A stretch of 64,000 bases of DNA from Cronobacter turicensis z3032 (GTDB lineage Bacteria > Pseudomonadota > Gammaproteobacteria > Enterobacterales > Enterobacteriaceae). A model generated the notes under the pieces. That model saw only the letters and a list, made by a program, of their open reading frames with translations. It did not search any database and was not told the DNA's origin. The DNA is taken from contig FN543093.2 of the NCBI GenBank assembly GCA_000027065.2, forward strand, positions 4,282,074 to 4,346,073, written 5' to 3'. This document shows, piece after piece, positions 46,135-54,752 of the stretch (position 1 is its first letter; the number at the start of each line of letters is the position of its first letter). The translations under genes and the position numbers were made by a program.

Positions 46135-47817
46135 ATGAAATTTCTCGGAAAGCTCATCATTGCGCTGATCGCCGCCGTTCTGCTGATTCTGCTCGCGCTC
46201 TATGTGTTATTACAGACGCGCTGGGGCGCAGGCTGGCTCACCGGCTGGGTAAACCAGCACAGCGGTTACCACATCACCTTTGATGAAATGGACCATAGCT
46301 TCTCCGCGCCTTCGCATCTGGTGCTAAAAAACGTCACGTTCGGGCGCAGCGGCCAGCCCGCCACGCTGGTGGCGCAAAAGGTGGAGATCGGCCTGAGCAG
46401 CCGCCAGGTCACCGAGCCGATGCACGTCGATACCATTTTGCTCTACAAGGGCACGCTGAATTTATCCCCTTCCACCGCCCCGCTGCCGTTTCGCGCCGAC
46501 CGGCTTCAGTTAAGCGATATGGCGTTTAACAGCCCGAAAACCGGCTGGGATCTCAGCGCGCAGCGCGTTAATGGTGGTATCAGCCCGTGGCTGCCGGAAG
46601 CCGGGAAAATCCTTGGCAGCAAGGCAGATATCGCCCTGAGCGCAGGCTCGTTGACGCTAAACGGGATGCCTGCCAGCAACGTTCTGGTGCAGGGCGAAAT
46701 CAATAATAACGAGGTGACCATCACCAATCTCGGGGCAGATATCGCCCGCGGCGCGCTCACCGGCAACGCGCGTCGGTTAGCGAACGGCGGCTGGGTGGTG
46801 GATAACCTGCGCCTGAGCGATATCCGTCTGCAAACCGCGAAATCCGTGAGCGACCTGCTGCAACCGCTGACGACGCTGCCCTCGCTGGCGCTCGGGCGCG
46901 TTGACGTCACCGACGCGCGGCTCGAAGGGCCGGGCTGGGCGGCGACCGATCTGGATATCAGCCTGCGCAATCTGACGCTGGTGAACGGCAGCTGGCAGAG
47001 CGATGACGGCAAGGTGTCGATGAACGCCAGCGAGGTGGTCTACGGCTCGCTGCATTTTCTCGACCCTATCGTGAACGCCGATCTCTCAACGCAGGGCGTA
47101 GCGCTGCGTCAGTTTAGCTCGCGCTGGGAGGGCGGTATGGTGAGAACCTCCGGCGACTGGCAGCGGGCAGGCAACGCGTTGACGCTTGATGAGCTGGCGC
47201 TGGCGGGGCTTGAGTACACGCTGCCTGCCGACTGGAAAAAGCGCTGGCAGGAGAAACTGCCCGCGTGGCTGCAAACCGTGACGGTGAAAAAGCTCTCCGG
47301 CAGCCGCAACCTGATTATCGATATCGATCCTGAATGGCCATTCCAGCTCACCGCGCTGGACGCATGGGGCAATAATCTGGAGCTGGCGCGTAACGGCGAA
47401 TGGGGCATCTGGGGCGGCAACGCCACGTTGAACGCCGCTGCCGCGACGTTTAACCGCGTCGATGTTCGTCGCCCGTCGCTGACCCTGAATGCGAACCCTT
47501 CCACCATCGCGATTAGCGAGCTGAGCGCGTTTGCGGGCCAGGGGATGTTACAGGCCACCGCGACGATTTCCCAGTTGCCGCAGAGAATGACGACGGTGAG
47601 CCTGAATGGGCGCGCAGTGCCGGTCAATGTTTTGCATGACTGGGGATGGCCACAGGTGCCGCTGGAGGGCGACGGTAATTTACAGCTCACCGTAAGCGGC
47701 AGTCTGGCGGCAGAGGCGCCGCTGCGCCCGAGCGTTAACGGGCAGTTGCAGGCGACAGGGAAAAACGGGCAGCAGATACAGCAAACCATGCAGAACGGCG
47801 TTGTGCCGGGGGCATGA
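46135..47817 (+). CDS. yicH: YicH, AsmA family protein
   Basis: 560 residues. One N-terminal membrane helix (about 7-27, LIIALIAAVLLILLALYVLL), then a long periplasmic beta-rich AsmA-type region. AsmA-like proteins are related to TamB/YhdP bridges that move phospholipids to the outer membrane; the YicH role is not settled. It follows xanP after 121 bases, as in E. coli, and is the last gene before the synteny break. Confidence 0.92.
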   Translation: MKFLGKLIIALIAAVLLILLALYVLLQTRWGAGWLTGWVNQHSGYHITFDEMDHSFSAPSHLVLKNVTFGRSGQPATLVAQKVEIGLSSRQVTEPMHVDTILLYKGTLNLSPSTAPLPFRADRLQLSDMAFNSPKTGWDLSAQRVNGGISPWLPEAGKILGSKADIALSAGSLTLNGMPASNVLVQGEINNNEVTITNLGADIARGALTGNARRLANGGWVVDNLRLSDIRLQTAKSVSDLLQPLTTLPSLALGRVDVTDARLEGPGWAATDLDISLRNLTLVNGSWQSDDGKVSMNASEVVYGSLHFLDPIVNADLSTQGVALRQFSSRWEGGMVRTSGDWQRAGNALTLDELALAGLEYTLPADWKKRWQEKLPAWLQTVTVKKLSGSRNLIIDIDPEWPFQLTALDAWGNNLELARNGEWGIWGGNATLNAAAATFNRVDVRRPSLTLNANPSTIAISELSAFAGQGMLQATATISQLPQRMTTVSLNGRAVPVNVLHDWGWPQVPLEGDGNLQLTVSGSLAAEAPLRPSVNGQLQATGKNGQQIQQTMQNGVVPGA

Positions 47818-47856
47818 TGGCCGGGTAGTGAGGGCATGCAGAAAGAGACGGCAGGC

Positions 47857-47933
47857 GCGCTTCGCTTACCTGCCCTACGTTATCGCGTTAACGTCACGGT
47901 TCCGTAGCCCCGTAGGGTGGGTAAGCGCAGCGC
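47857..47933. repeat. Inverted pair of REP-like units
   Basis: Unit 1 (47857-47879), reverse complemented, reads CGTAGGGCAGGTAAGCGAAG-CGC; unit 2 (47911-47933) reads CGTAGGGTGGGTAAGCGCAG-CGC. They agree at 20 of 23 positions and lie head to head with a 31-base spacer. GTAGGGTGGGTAAGCG-type units are common dispersed repeats in enterobacteria (from memory). They lie between yicH and fabY, two convergent genes, exactly where gene order leaves that of E. coli. Confidence 0.7.
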
Positions 47934-47992
47934 CCCCACCAAACTCATCAGCGCCAAAACCCACCGGATCAAACAACGCCCGGCCCTGATAC

Positions 47993-48982
47993 CTACTCCT
48001 CCTCGTTGCCGCCCTCTTCCAGCGGCCCGAAGGGGGTAGCGGGCAACACGATATAGATCCCTTCAAACACCGCGCCGGGCGTCTCGTCGCCCGAAATCTC
48101 AACCTGCAACTGCACGCGCGCTTTGCGCCCGCGCGCCAGACGGTCGAGATCGCCGCTCAGCGACCCTAAATCGGCCACGGCGCCCGGTTTGCCCGTAATC
48201 GGTCGGCTATAGCGAATATGCGCGTCGGCCAGAATAATCGTGCCGCCAAGGTGCCGCTCGCGCAGCATCAGCCAGATAAGCCCCCAGCCCGTCAGGGTCG
48301 CCAGCGAAAACAGGCTCCCCGCGAACAGCGTCTGGTGTGGATTCTGGTTGCCGGCCTCCGGCATCGTGGTGATGAATTTCTGCCCGGTATATTGCAGGAT
48401 CCGCACGCCCATCTTTTCACTGAGCGGAATATGCTGATACCACGCCTGCTGCAACTGCGCGCACCAGTCGGCGCGGTGAAGAATGTCATCCAGCGAGGCT
48501 ATCGGTTTGATCATCAGATAGTGGCGCAGCGGCGTGGTTTGCGGCGTGGTGATCTCCCCCTCATTCACAAACCCCAGCTTGGCGAAAAACGCCACGGCGT
48601 CCTCGCGCGCGCTACAGACCACGCGCTTCACGCCCTCCTGGCGTGCAACTGACTCCAGCGTCATCGCCACCAGCGTGCCGAGGCCTTTCTCCTGCACCGC
48701 CGGGTCGACCGCCATAAAGCGGATCGAGCCTTCGTTATCGGCGTTAATATACAGCCGCCCGATGGCGACGGGGTTGCCCTCTTCATCCACCACCATCTGA
48801 TGATGGGCCATCGCATCGTAGCCGTCCCGCTCGGAGCCTTTCGGCTGATGCAACGGCTTACGCAACATCTCCCAGCGGAACTGGTAGTAGCGCTCAAGTT
48901 CTTCTTCTGTTTCGGGTACACGAAGGTGATACATAGCGGTACTCTCTCTTGTTGTCCGCGACCACGATGGCATCTGGTTCAT
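47993..48982 (-). CDS. fabY: FabY (YiiD), fatty acid synthesis initiation protein
   Basis: 329 residues, as in E. coli YiiD. An N-terminal GNAT acetyltransferase domain (about 15-150, VQEKGLGTLVAM) is fused to a C-terminal thioesterase-like hotdog domain (TLFAGSLFSLATLTGWG). E. coli FabY can support fatty acid synthesis initiation without FabH. The first ATG is followed by a second at codon 17 (MYHLRVPE), which may be the true start. It overlaps dtd by 4 bases. Confidence 0.92.
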   Translation of the reverse strand: MNQMPSWSRTTRESTAMYHLRVPETEEELERYYQFRWEMLRKPLHQPKGSERDGYDAMAHHQMVVDEEGNPVAIGRLYINADNEGSIRFMAVDPAVQEKGLGTLVAMTLESVARQEGVKRVVCSAREDAVAFFAKLGFVNEGEITTPQTTPLRHYLMIKPIASLDDILHRADWCAQLQQAWYQHIPLSEKMGVRILQYTGQKFITTMPEAGNQNPHQTLFAGSLFSLATLTGWGLIWLMLRERHLGGTIILADAHIRYSRPITGKPGAVADLGSLSGDLDRLARGRKARVQLQVEISGDETPGAVFEGIYIVLPATPFGPLEEGGNEEE

Positions 48983-49416
48983 ATCTGCAACCAGAACGTC
49001 ACGGGGCCGTCATTCGTTAGTGAGACCTGCATATCAGCGGCGAAACGTCCTGTTTCTGTGGTGATGCCCGCGGCCCGGCAACGGCTGACAAAATAGTCAT
49101 AAAGGGCTTGCGCCTGCTCAGGCGGCGCGCCGCGCGAAAAGCTTGGGCGCAGGCCTTTCTCGGTATCCGCCGGCAGCGTAAATTGCGACACCACCAGCAC
49201 GCTGCCGCCAGCCTGCTGCACGTTCAGGTTCATTTTGCCCTGCTCGTCGCTAAAGATGCGATAGCCCAGCACGCGCTCGCACAGTCGGTTCGCTTTCTGC
49301 TCGTCGTCTTCTTTTTCGACACCCAGCAGGACTAAAAGTCCCGGCCCGATCTCACCCGTCACTTCTTCTCCCACGCGCACGCTGGCGTGAGTCACACGTT
49401 GAATTAATGCAATCAT
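48979..49416 (-). CDS. dtd: D-aminoacyl-tRNA deacylase
   Basis: 145 residues, the standard length. It removes D-amino acids (and glycine mischarged on tRNA-Ala) from tRNA. Signature motifs are SQFTLPAD and NDGPVTFWLQI (the Gly-cisPro loop is usually GP). It overlaps yihY and fabY by 4 bases on either side, giving a tight yihX-yihY-dtd-fabY operon. Confidence 0.97.
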   Translation of the reverse strand: MIALIQRVTHASVRVGEEVTGEIGPGLLVLLGVEKEDDEQKANRLCERVLGYRIFSDEQGKMNLNVQQAGGSVLVVSQFTLPADTEKGLRPSFSRGAPPEQAQALYDYFVSRCRAAGITTETGRFAADMQVSLTNDGPVTFWLQI

Positions 49417-50282
49417 ACGGATTCAGCTTCTTCTCTGGCGGCCTGTCTTAACTGGCGATAATCCCCGAGAGTGACAGTAATTTCCGCGCCAAGCAAGACG
49501 ATGCACCAGGTCCAGTAGACCCAGAGAAACAGGATAGGGATCACCGCCAGCACGCCGTAAATCAGCTGATACGAAGGGAACATCGTGATGTAAAGGGCGA
49601 AGCCTTTTTTGCCAAGCTCAAACAGCAGCGCGGCCACCAGCGACCCAATCAACGCATCACGAGCCGGCACGCGCGTGGTAGGCACCACGCTGTAGAGCAG
49701 CCAGAACGAAAGCCACGACAGCAGCAACGGAAAAATACGCAGCACTTCGTCAATCATGGTCGTAAAGCCGCTCGCCCAGCGCAGCGACAGCAGATAAGAA
49801 CTAATCACCAGGCTTGCGCCCGCGAGCAGGGGGCCAAGCGTCAGGATCATCCAGTACACCGCGAAGGAGTAAACCTTTGGGCGTTTACGGGTGCTGCGCC
49901 AGATCGTGTTCAGCGCGCTGTCGATGGCGTACATCAATAGCAGCGAGGTGACAATCAGCCCCAGTGCGCCAACGGCCGTCATCTTGCTGGAATTGGCAAC
50001 GAACTGCTCAATATAGCGCTGAATAATGTCGCCCGTGGCGGGCATAAAGTTGGCGAAAACAAAATGGCGTAGCTGAAGACTGACGTCGGAAAACATCGGG
50101 AACGCGGCGAACAGCGCGAAAATCACCGCCACAAACGGCACGAGCGAGAGCAACGACACATACGCCAGGTTTCCGGCAAGCGTCGTCATATTATCTTCAT
50201 CGATCCGCGCCCATAGCAGCTTAAGCCAGGCGAGCAGCGGCCCGGTACGACGGGCCGCTTTTTGATGAACGGATTTTAACAT
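49413..50282 (-). CDS. yihY: YihY, BrkB/YihY family inner membrane protein
   Basis: 289 residues with about six membrane segments. Long annotated as RNase BN by mistake; actual function unknown. The family motif region NLAYVSLLSLVPFVAVIFAL follows a short basic N-terminus. It overlaps yihX by 7 bases and dtd by 4. Confidence 0.93.
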   Translation of the reverse strand: MLKSVHQKAARRTGPLLAWLKLLWARIDEDNMTTLAGNLAYVSLLSLVPFVAVIFALFAAFPMFSDVSLQLRHFVFANFMPATGDIIQRYIEQFVANSSKMTAVGALGLIVTSLLLMYAIDSALNTIWRSTRKRPKVYSFAVYWMILTLGPLLAGASLVISSYLLSLRWASGFTTMIDEVLRIFPLLLSWLSFWLLYSVVPTTRVPARDALIGSLVAALLFELGKKGFALYITMFPSYQLIYGVLAVIPILFLWVYWTWCIVLLGAEITVTLGDYRQLRQAAREEAESV

Positions 50283-50875
50283 GCAGGATTCGAGAAATAG
50301 TTAGGCACGGTTTTACGGTCAGTCACCAGCACGCTGGTAATGCCCGCCTTGCGCGCGCCGTCGATATTCGCTTCGTTATCGTCGAAAAACACGGCGTCGC
50401 GAGCGCTAAAGCCTTCCTGCTCCAGCACCTTCTGGTAGATTTCCGGCGCCGGCTTGCGCATCCCCATCTCCTGAGAGAGATAGATAGCGTCGGCGGCGGC
50501 CTGCACTTGCGGATACTGTTCCGGCCAGTACGTGGTATGCAGCCGGTTGGTGTTGGACAGCACCACCACGCGATGCCCCTGCTCGCGCAACTGCTGCATG
50601 ATAGTAATCACTTCGGGGCGCAGCCCGACGAATACCGCCTGCCAGCCCGCGGAGAACTGTTCAAAGCTCAGCGGCAATGCCATCTCCTCGCATAACGCCT
50701 TCGCGAAATCCTCATCGCTCAGCTCGCCGCGCTCGTGCTGATGAAACGCCTCGCCCATGGAGAAACTTTGCCGCAGATTCGCCAGCGGCACGCGGCTGTA
50801 ATCACTCCAGACGCCCAGCACGCGGTTAAAGTCGATATCGACAATGACATTACCTAAATCAAAGATATAGAGCAT
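50276..50875 (-). CDS. yihX: YihX, alpha-D-glucose-1-phosphate phosphatase (HAD family)
   Basis: 199 residues, the length of E. coli YihX. HAD motif I is FDLGNVIVDID at residues 4-14, motif II VLSNTNR and motif IV FFDDNEANI. E. coli YihX dephosphorylates glucose-1-phosphate from glycogen breakdown. It is the first gene of its operon; the promoter lies in 50876-50984. Confidence 0.95.
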   Translation of the reverse strand: MLYIFDLGNVIVDIDFNRVLGVWSDYSRVPLANLRQSFSMGEAFHQHERGELSDEDFAKALCEEMALPLSFEQFSAGWQAVFVGLRPEVITIMQQLREQGHRVVVLSNTNRLHTTYWPEQYPQVQAAADAIYLSQEMGMRKPAPEIYQKVLEQEGFSARDAVFFDDNEANIDGARKAGITSVLVTDRKTVPNYFSNPAC

Positions 50876-50984
50876 GACTCACTCTCCTTTCGGGCCATGT
50901 GAAAGTTAACTGTAGCGAGAAAGCCGAACTTTGACTATGTGCTAACGCGCGGGTTTTGCATCGCCCGCGCGTAGAGGGAAGAAA

Positions 50985-51791
50985 TTAGCGGTCGGTGTTG
51001 TCGTCGCCAGACGGCGATTCCGCCTGCACCAGCTCGACCTGATGGGCTTTCAAAATACCGCTCAGCGATGCGCCAGGCTGCCGGTCGGTAAAGAGCGCCG
51101 TGGCCTGCGAAAGGTTGCCAATACTGACGGCGGCCGAGGCGTGGTATTTCGTATGATCGGCCGCCAGTAAGATGTGCCGCGCGTGGGCCATCATGGCTTT
51201 CACCACGTTCGCCTCGTTCACATCAAACTCCAGCAGCTCGCCATCGCTCTCAATCGCGCCGACGCTCGTTATCAGATAATCCGCACGAAACCCTTCCACA
51301 AAGGCCGCCGCACCAGGGCCGATAATACCGCCGTTGTGCGGGCGCAGCGTCCCGCCGGGCACCATCACCTCAAAGCGGCTATTTTTATAGAGAATATGCG
51401 CCACGCGCAGGCTGTTGGTGATAATGCGCAGATGACTATGATTCAGCAGCGCGCGCGCAATCTGCTCCACCGTCGTGCCGATAGTGATAAACAGCGTTGA
51501 GCCATCCGGCACATAATCGGCGATCGCCTGGGCTATGGCGATTTTCTCGTCGGTCATGGAGATTTCGCGCTGCTCAAAGGCGGTATTCACGACGCTTGAA
51601 GCGCGCCCCGCGCCGCCGTGATGCCGGGTAATTAGTCCCTGTTCGCTTAGCTTGCGAATATCGCGCCGCACCGTCTGGGTGGAAACGTCCAGCAGTTGCG
51701 CCAGCTCGTCGATATTCATATATCCCCGCTCGGCGATAAGCCCGATCAGCTGATCGTGGCGCGGGTTGCCCGTCACTCCGGTAAGGCTCAT
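50985..51791 (-). CDS. csqR: DeoR-family repressor of the sulfoquinovose cluster (CsqR/YihW)
   Basis: 268 residues from ATG 51791 (MSLTGVTGNPRHDQL); an upstream ATG at 51812 would add 7 residues. The DeoR helix-turn-helix is at about 20-55 (IDELAQLLDVSTQTVRRDIRKL), and the effector domain has FITIGTTVEQIA and ADHTKYH. In E. coli CsqR represses the yih genes and is released by sulfoquinovose and its glycosides. It is downstream of yihV with 36 bases between them. The C-terminus is about 7 residues longer than in E. coli. Confidence 0.95.
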   Translation of the reverse strand: MSLTGVTGNPRHDQLIGLIAERGYMNIDELAQLLDVSTQTVRRDIRKLSEQGLITRHHGGAGRASSVVNTAFEQREISMTDEKIAIAQAIADYVPDGSTLFITIGTTVEQIARALLNHSHLRIITNSLRVAHILYKNSRFEVMVPGGTLRPHNGGIIGPGAAAFVEGFRADYLITSVGAIESDGELLEFDVNEANVVKAMMAHARHILLAADHTKYHASAAVSIGNLSQATALFTDRQPGASLSGILKAHQVELVQAESPSGDDNTDR

Positions 51792-51827
51792 GAACGATCC
51801 CCTTAAAATCATTGCTCGCCGGGCATT

Positions 51828-52727
51828 TTATACAAAAAGTGACAGGAAAGAGCGGGTTTGATCACAGTCGGGGATCCCGGCGCGCCCGCCAGGACGGGTG
51901 CATTTCAGCGCGGCGACGGCGCTGGCAAAGCGCACCGCCTCCTGCGGCGACTCGCCGCGAGCCAGCATCACCGCCAGCGCGCCGTGAAAAACGTCGCCCG
52001 CGCCGGTGGTATCCACCGCCTCGACCGTGAACCCCTGCTGGCGGCGCAGCGTGTCGTCATCTTCCAGCCACAGACACCCTTCTTTGCCGAGCGTGACGTA
52101 AACATGACCGCGCGTGAGCGTTTTTGTCGATTTGAGTCCGTCTTCTGGCGACATGCCGGGCGCCAGACGCGCCAGCCCCGGCGCCGAGAATGCGGCATGA
52201 TCGCTCAACGCCACCAGCGAGCGGATATCCTGCGGCGTGACGTCGCCATCGAGCAGCGTCATCACCCCAGCCCGGCGCGCCAGCGTTAGCGCGCGCGTCG
52301 CGCCTTCATGCCAGCGCACATCCGCCAGCACCGCGTCGTAGCCGCTGAAATCGATGCTATCGAGCCAGGCGGCGTCATCGGGCAAATCGGGGCTTGGGTA
52401 GTTAACAATTACCCTTTCGCCCGCGGCATCCACAAGGATGGCCGACTGCGACGAACGCGCCCCTTTTACCTGCCGCGCCCGCGTCGTGTTCACGCCCAGC
52501 GATTCCAGCTCCGCCAGCAGTTGCGCGCCCGTCGCGTCATCGCCGACGCGCCCGATAAAATCAACCTGCGCACCCAGCCGCGCCGCCGCCACGGCCGCCG
52601 TTGCCGCCGGGCCGCCGCCCACTTCGCGGTACTGTTGCGCCACATATTTGCCGCCCTCATGGGGCAGGGCTTCCAGTGTATAAATGCGATCCTGTACGGC
52701 AATACCCACACACGCGATGCGAACCAT
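51828..52727 (-). CDS. yihV: 6-deoxy-6-sulfofructose kinase
   Basis: 299 residues from ATG 52727, with GAGGAAG just upstream; the frame extends to 52790 but those residues are not conserved. PfkB-family kinase: N-terminal GGGPAATAAVAAARLGA, C-terminal VDTTGAGDVFHGAL with the catalytic Asp. It phosphorylates 6-deoxy-6-sulfofructose at C1, the committed step of sulfo-glycolysis. It diverges from yihU and precedes csqR. Confidence 0.96.
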   Translation of the reverse strand: MVRIACVGIAVQDRIYTLEALPHEGGKYVAQQYREVGGGPAATAAVAAARLGAQVDFIGRVGDDATGAQLLAELESLGVNTTRARQVKGARSSQSAILVDAAGERVIVNYPSPDLPDDAAWLDSIDFSGYDAVLADVRWHEGATRALTLARRAGVMTLLDGDVTPQDIRSLVALSDHAAFSAPGLARLAPGMSPEDGLKSTKTLTRGHVYVTLGKEGCLWLEDDDTLRRQQGFTVEAVDTTGAGDVFHGALAVMLARGESPQEAVRFASAVAALKCTRPGGRAGIPDCDQTRSFLSLFV

Positions 52728-52938
52728 AGCTTCCTCTCTGTTTGCGCTGAGGGCGGGCCTGCGCCCGCCACTGTTCCTGTCAATCAACATAGCGGCATTT
52801 TAATTTCCCCGGATCGTAAAAAAGTGACACCTGTCAATTTTTTGACTTTAAATTACAAATACGCTCATAAACAGACAGAAATAATCCATGTCGTATGACA
52901 AAAATGACATTCCGCTTTTACGCTGACAGGAGCAAGTT
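52728..52938. promoter_or_regulatory. Divergent yihV / yihU control region with candidate CsqR operators
   Basis: 211 bases between the two transcripts. Palindromes TGACA-CC-TGTCA (52825-52836) and TGTC-GTAT-GACA (52889-52900) flank a likely yihU promoter: -35 TTGACT (52842-52847) and -10 CATAAA (52866-52871), spacing 18. A further ATGACAAAAATGACAT follows. Repressor binding at these sites would block the nine-gene run; assignment to CsqR is inference from position. Confidence 0.6.
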
Positions 52939-53838
52939 ATGGCGACGATTGCATTTATCGGGCTGGGGCAGATGGGCGCGCCGATGGCGGCAAACCTGCT
53001 GCGCCACGGACACCGGTTGCAGGTTTGCGATGTGAATACCGGGGCTGTGCAAACGCTGGCCGCCCAGGGCGCGGTGGCGTGCGCAACGCCACAGGCCGCC
53101 GCCCAAAACGCGGAATTCGTGATAACCATGCTGCCGAATGGCGATCTGGTGCGCGAGGTGCTGCTTGGCGATAACGGCGTCTGCCAGTCGCTCTCCCGCG
53201 AAGCGCTGGTTGTCGACATGTCCACCATTCACCCGCTGCAAACCGACAAGCTGATTCACGATCTCGCCGCGCGCGGCTTCGGCATGATGGATGTGCCGGT
53301 GGGCCGCACCTCCGATCACGCGAAATCCGGCACGCTACTGCTGCTGGCGGGCGGTACGCCGGAGCAGGTGACGCGTGCCGAGCCGGTGCTGATGGCGATG
53401 GGCTCGGAGCTCATTCGCGCAGGCGGGCCGGGGATGGGCATTCGCGTCAAGCTTATCAATAACTACATGAGCATTGCGCTCAATGCGCTCTCCGCCGAAG
53501 CCGCCGTGCTGTGCGAAGCGCTGGGGCTTTCATTCGACGTGGCGCTCCAGGTGATGAACGGCACGCCCGCCGGCAAAGGCCACTTCACCACCTCGTGGCC
53601 CAACAAAGTGCTCAAAGGCGATCTCTCGCCCGCTTTCATGATTGATCTTGCCCATAAAGATTTAGGCATCGCGCTGGACGTGGCGAATCAGCTGCACGTG
53701 CCGATGCCGCTTGGCGCCGCCTCGCGCGAAGTGTACAGCCAGGCGCGCGCCAGCGGGCGTGGTCGCCAGGACTGGTCCGCGATTTTAGAACAGGTGCGCA
53801 TCAGCGCCGGGCTGACGCCGCGCCAGGCCACGCTTTGA
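52939..53838 (+). CDS. yihU: 3-sulfolactaldehyde reductase
   Basis: 299 residues, beta-hydroxyacid dehydrogenase family. The NADH-binding motif is GLGQMGAPMAANL at residues 8-20, and the catalytic Lys is in GIRVKLINNYMS near 173. It reduces 3-sulfolactaldehyde to 2,3-dihydroxypropane-1-sulfonate (DHPS), the waste product of sulfo-glycolysis. It is the first gene of the run, 24 bases before yihT. Confidence 0.96.
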   Translation: MATIAFIGLGQMGAPMAANLLRHGHRLQVCDVNTGAVQTLAAQGAVACATPQAAAQNAEFVITMLPNGDLVREVLLGDNGVCQSLSREALVVDMSTIHPLQTDKLIHDLAARGFGMMDVPVGRTSDHAKSGTLLLLAGGTPEQVTRAEPVLMAMGSELIRAGGPGMGIRVKLINNYMSIALNALSAEAAVLCEALGLSFDVALQVMNGTPAGKGHFTTSWPNKVLKGDLSPAFMIDLAHKDLGIALDVANQLHVPMPLGAASREVYSQARASGRGRQDWSAILEQVRISAGLTPRQATL

Positions 53839-53862
53839 CATTACCCCTGAAGGAAAACGTTA

Positions 53863-54738
53863 ATGGAAAAATATACCCTGAAAGAGATTGCCCGCCCGTC
53901 CGGCGGTTTCGCCATGCTGGCGGTGGATCAGCGCGAAGCGATGCGCCTGATGTTTGCCGCCGCAGGCGCGGCGACGCCGGTCGCCGATGCCGTACTGACC
54001 GATTTTAAACTCAACGCGGCGCGCATTCTCTCGCCATACGCGTCCGCCATTCTGGTGGACCGCCAGTTCTGCTATCCGCAGGTGGTGGAGCAAAAGGCCA
54101 TCGCAGACAGTTGCGCGATGATTGTCGCCGCCGACCAGTTTATCCCGGGCAACGGTATTCCCGTCGACAGCGTGACGCTGGATGACGCCATCGACGCGCA
54201 GGCGGTGCGCCAGCACGGCGGCAAGGCGCTCAAGCTGCTGGTGCTCTGGCGCAGCGATGAAGATCCGCAGCAACGCCTCGCCATGGTGAAAGCCTTCAAT
54301 GAGAAATGCCACGCGCAGGGGCTGCTTAGCATCATCGAGCCGGTGGTGCGCCCGCCGCGCCGCGGCGACAAGTTCGACCGCGAACAGGCGATTATCGCGG
54401 CGGCGAAAGAGCTCGGCGACAGCGGAGCGGATCTCTACAAAGTCGAGATGCCGCTTTCCGGACGCGGCGACGCGCAGGCGCTGTTAAGCGCGTCGCAGAA
54501 ACTCCATGACCAGATCAATATGCCGTGGGTGATCCTCTCCTCCGGCGTCGATGAAAAGCTCTTTCCGCGTGCCGTGCGCATCGCGATGAGCGCGGGCGCC
54601 AGCGGTTTTCTTGCCGGGCGCGCCGTCTGGTCGTCGGTTATCGGGCTACCGGATACCGACATGATGTTGCGCGACGTGGCGCTGCCGAAGCTACGTCGCT
54701 TAGGGGAAGTTGTGGACGACATGATGGCTCGCCGCTGA
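53863..54738 (+). CDS. yihT: 6-deoxy-6-sulfofructose-1-phosphate aldolase
   Basis: 291 residues, class I (LacD-like) aldolase. The Schiff-base lysine is in LYKVEMPLSG near residue 194. AVDQREAMRLM at the N-terminus is also conserved. It splits sulfofructose-1-phosphate into DHAP, which enters glycolysis, and sulfolactaldehyde, the YihU substrate. Close spacing to yihS (14 bases). Confidence 0.97.
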   Translation: MEKYTLKEIARPSGGFAMLAVDQREAMRLMFAAAGAATPVADAVLTDFKLNAARILSPYASAILVDRQFCYPQVVEQKAIADSCAMIVAADQFIPGNGIPVDSVTLDDAIDAQAVRQHGGKALKLLVLWRSDEDPQQRLAMVKAFNEKCHAQGLLSIIEPVVRPPRRGDKFDREQAIIAAAKELGDSGADLYKVEMPLSGRGDAQALLSASQKLHDQINMPWVILSSGVDEKLFPRAVRIAMSAGASGFLAGRAVWSSVIGLPDTDMMLRDVALPKLRRLGEVVDDMMARR

Positions 54739-54752
54739 AAGGAGAACAAACA

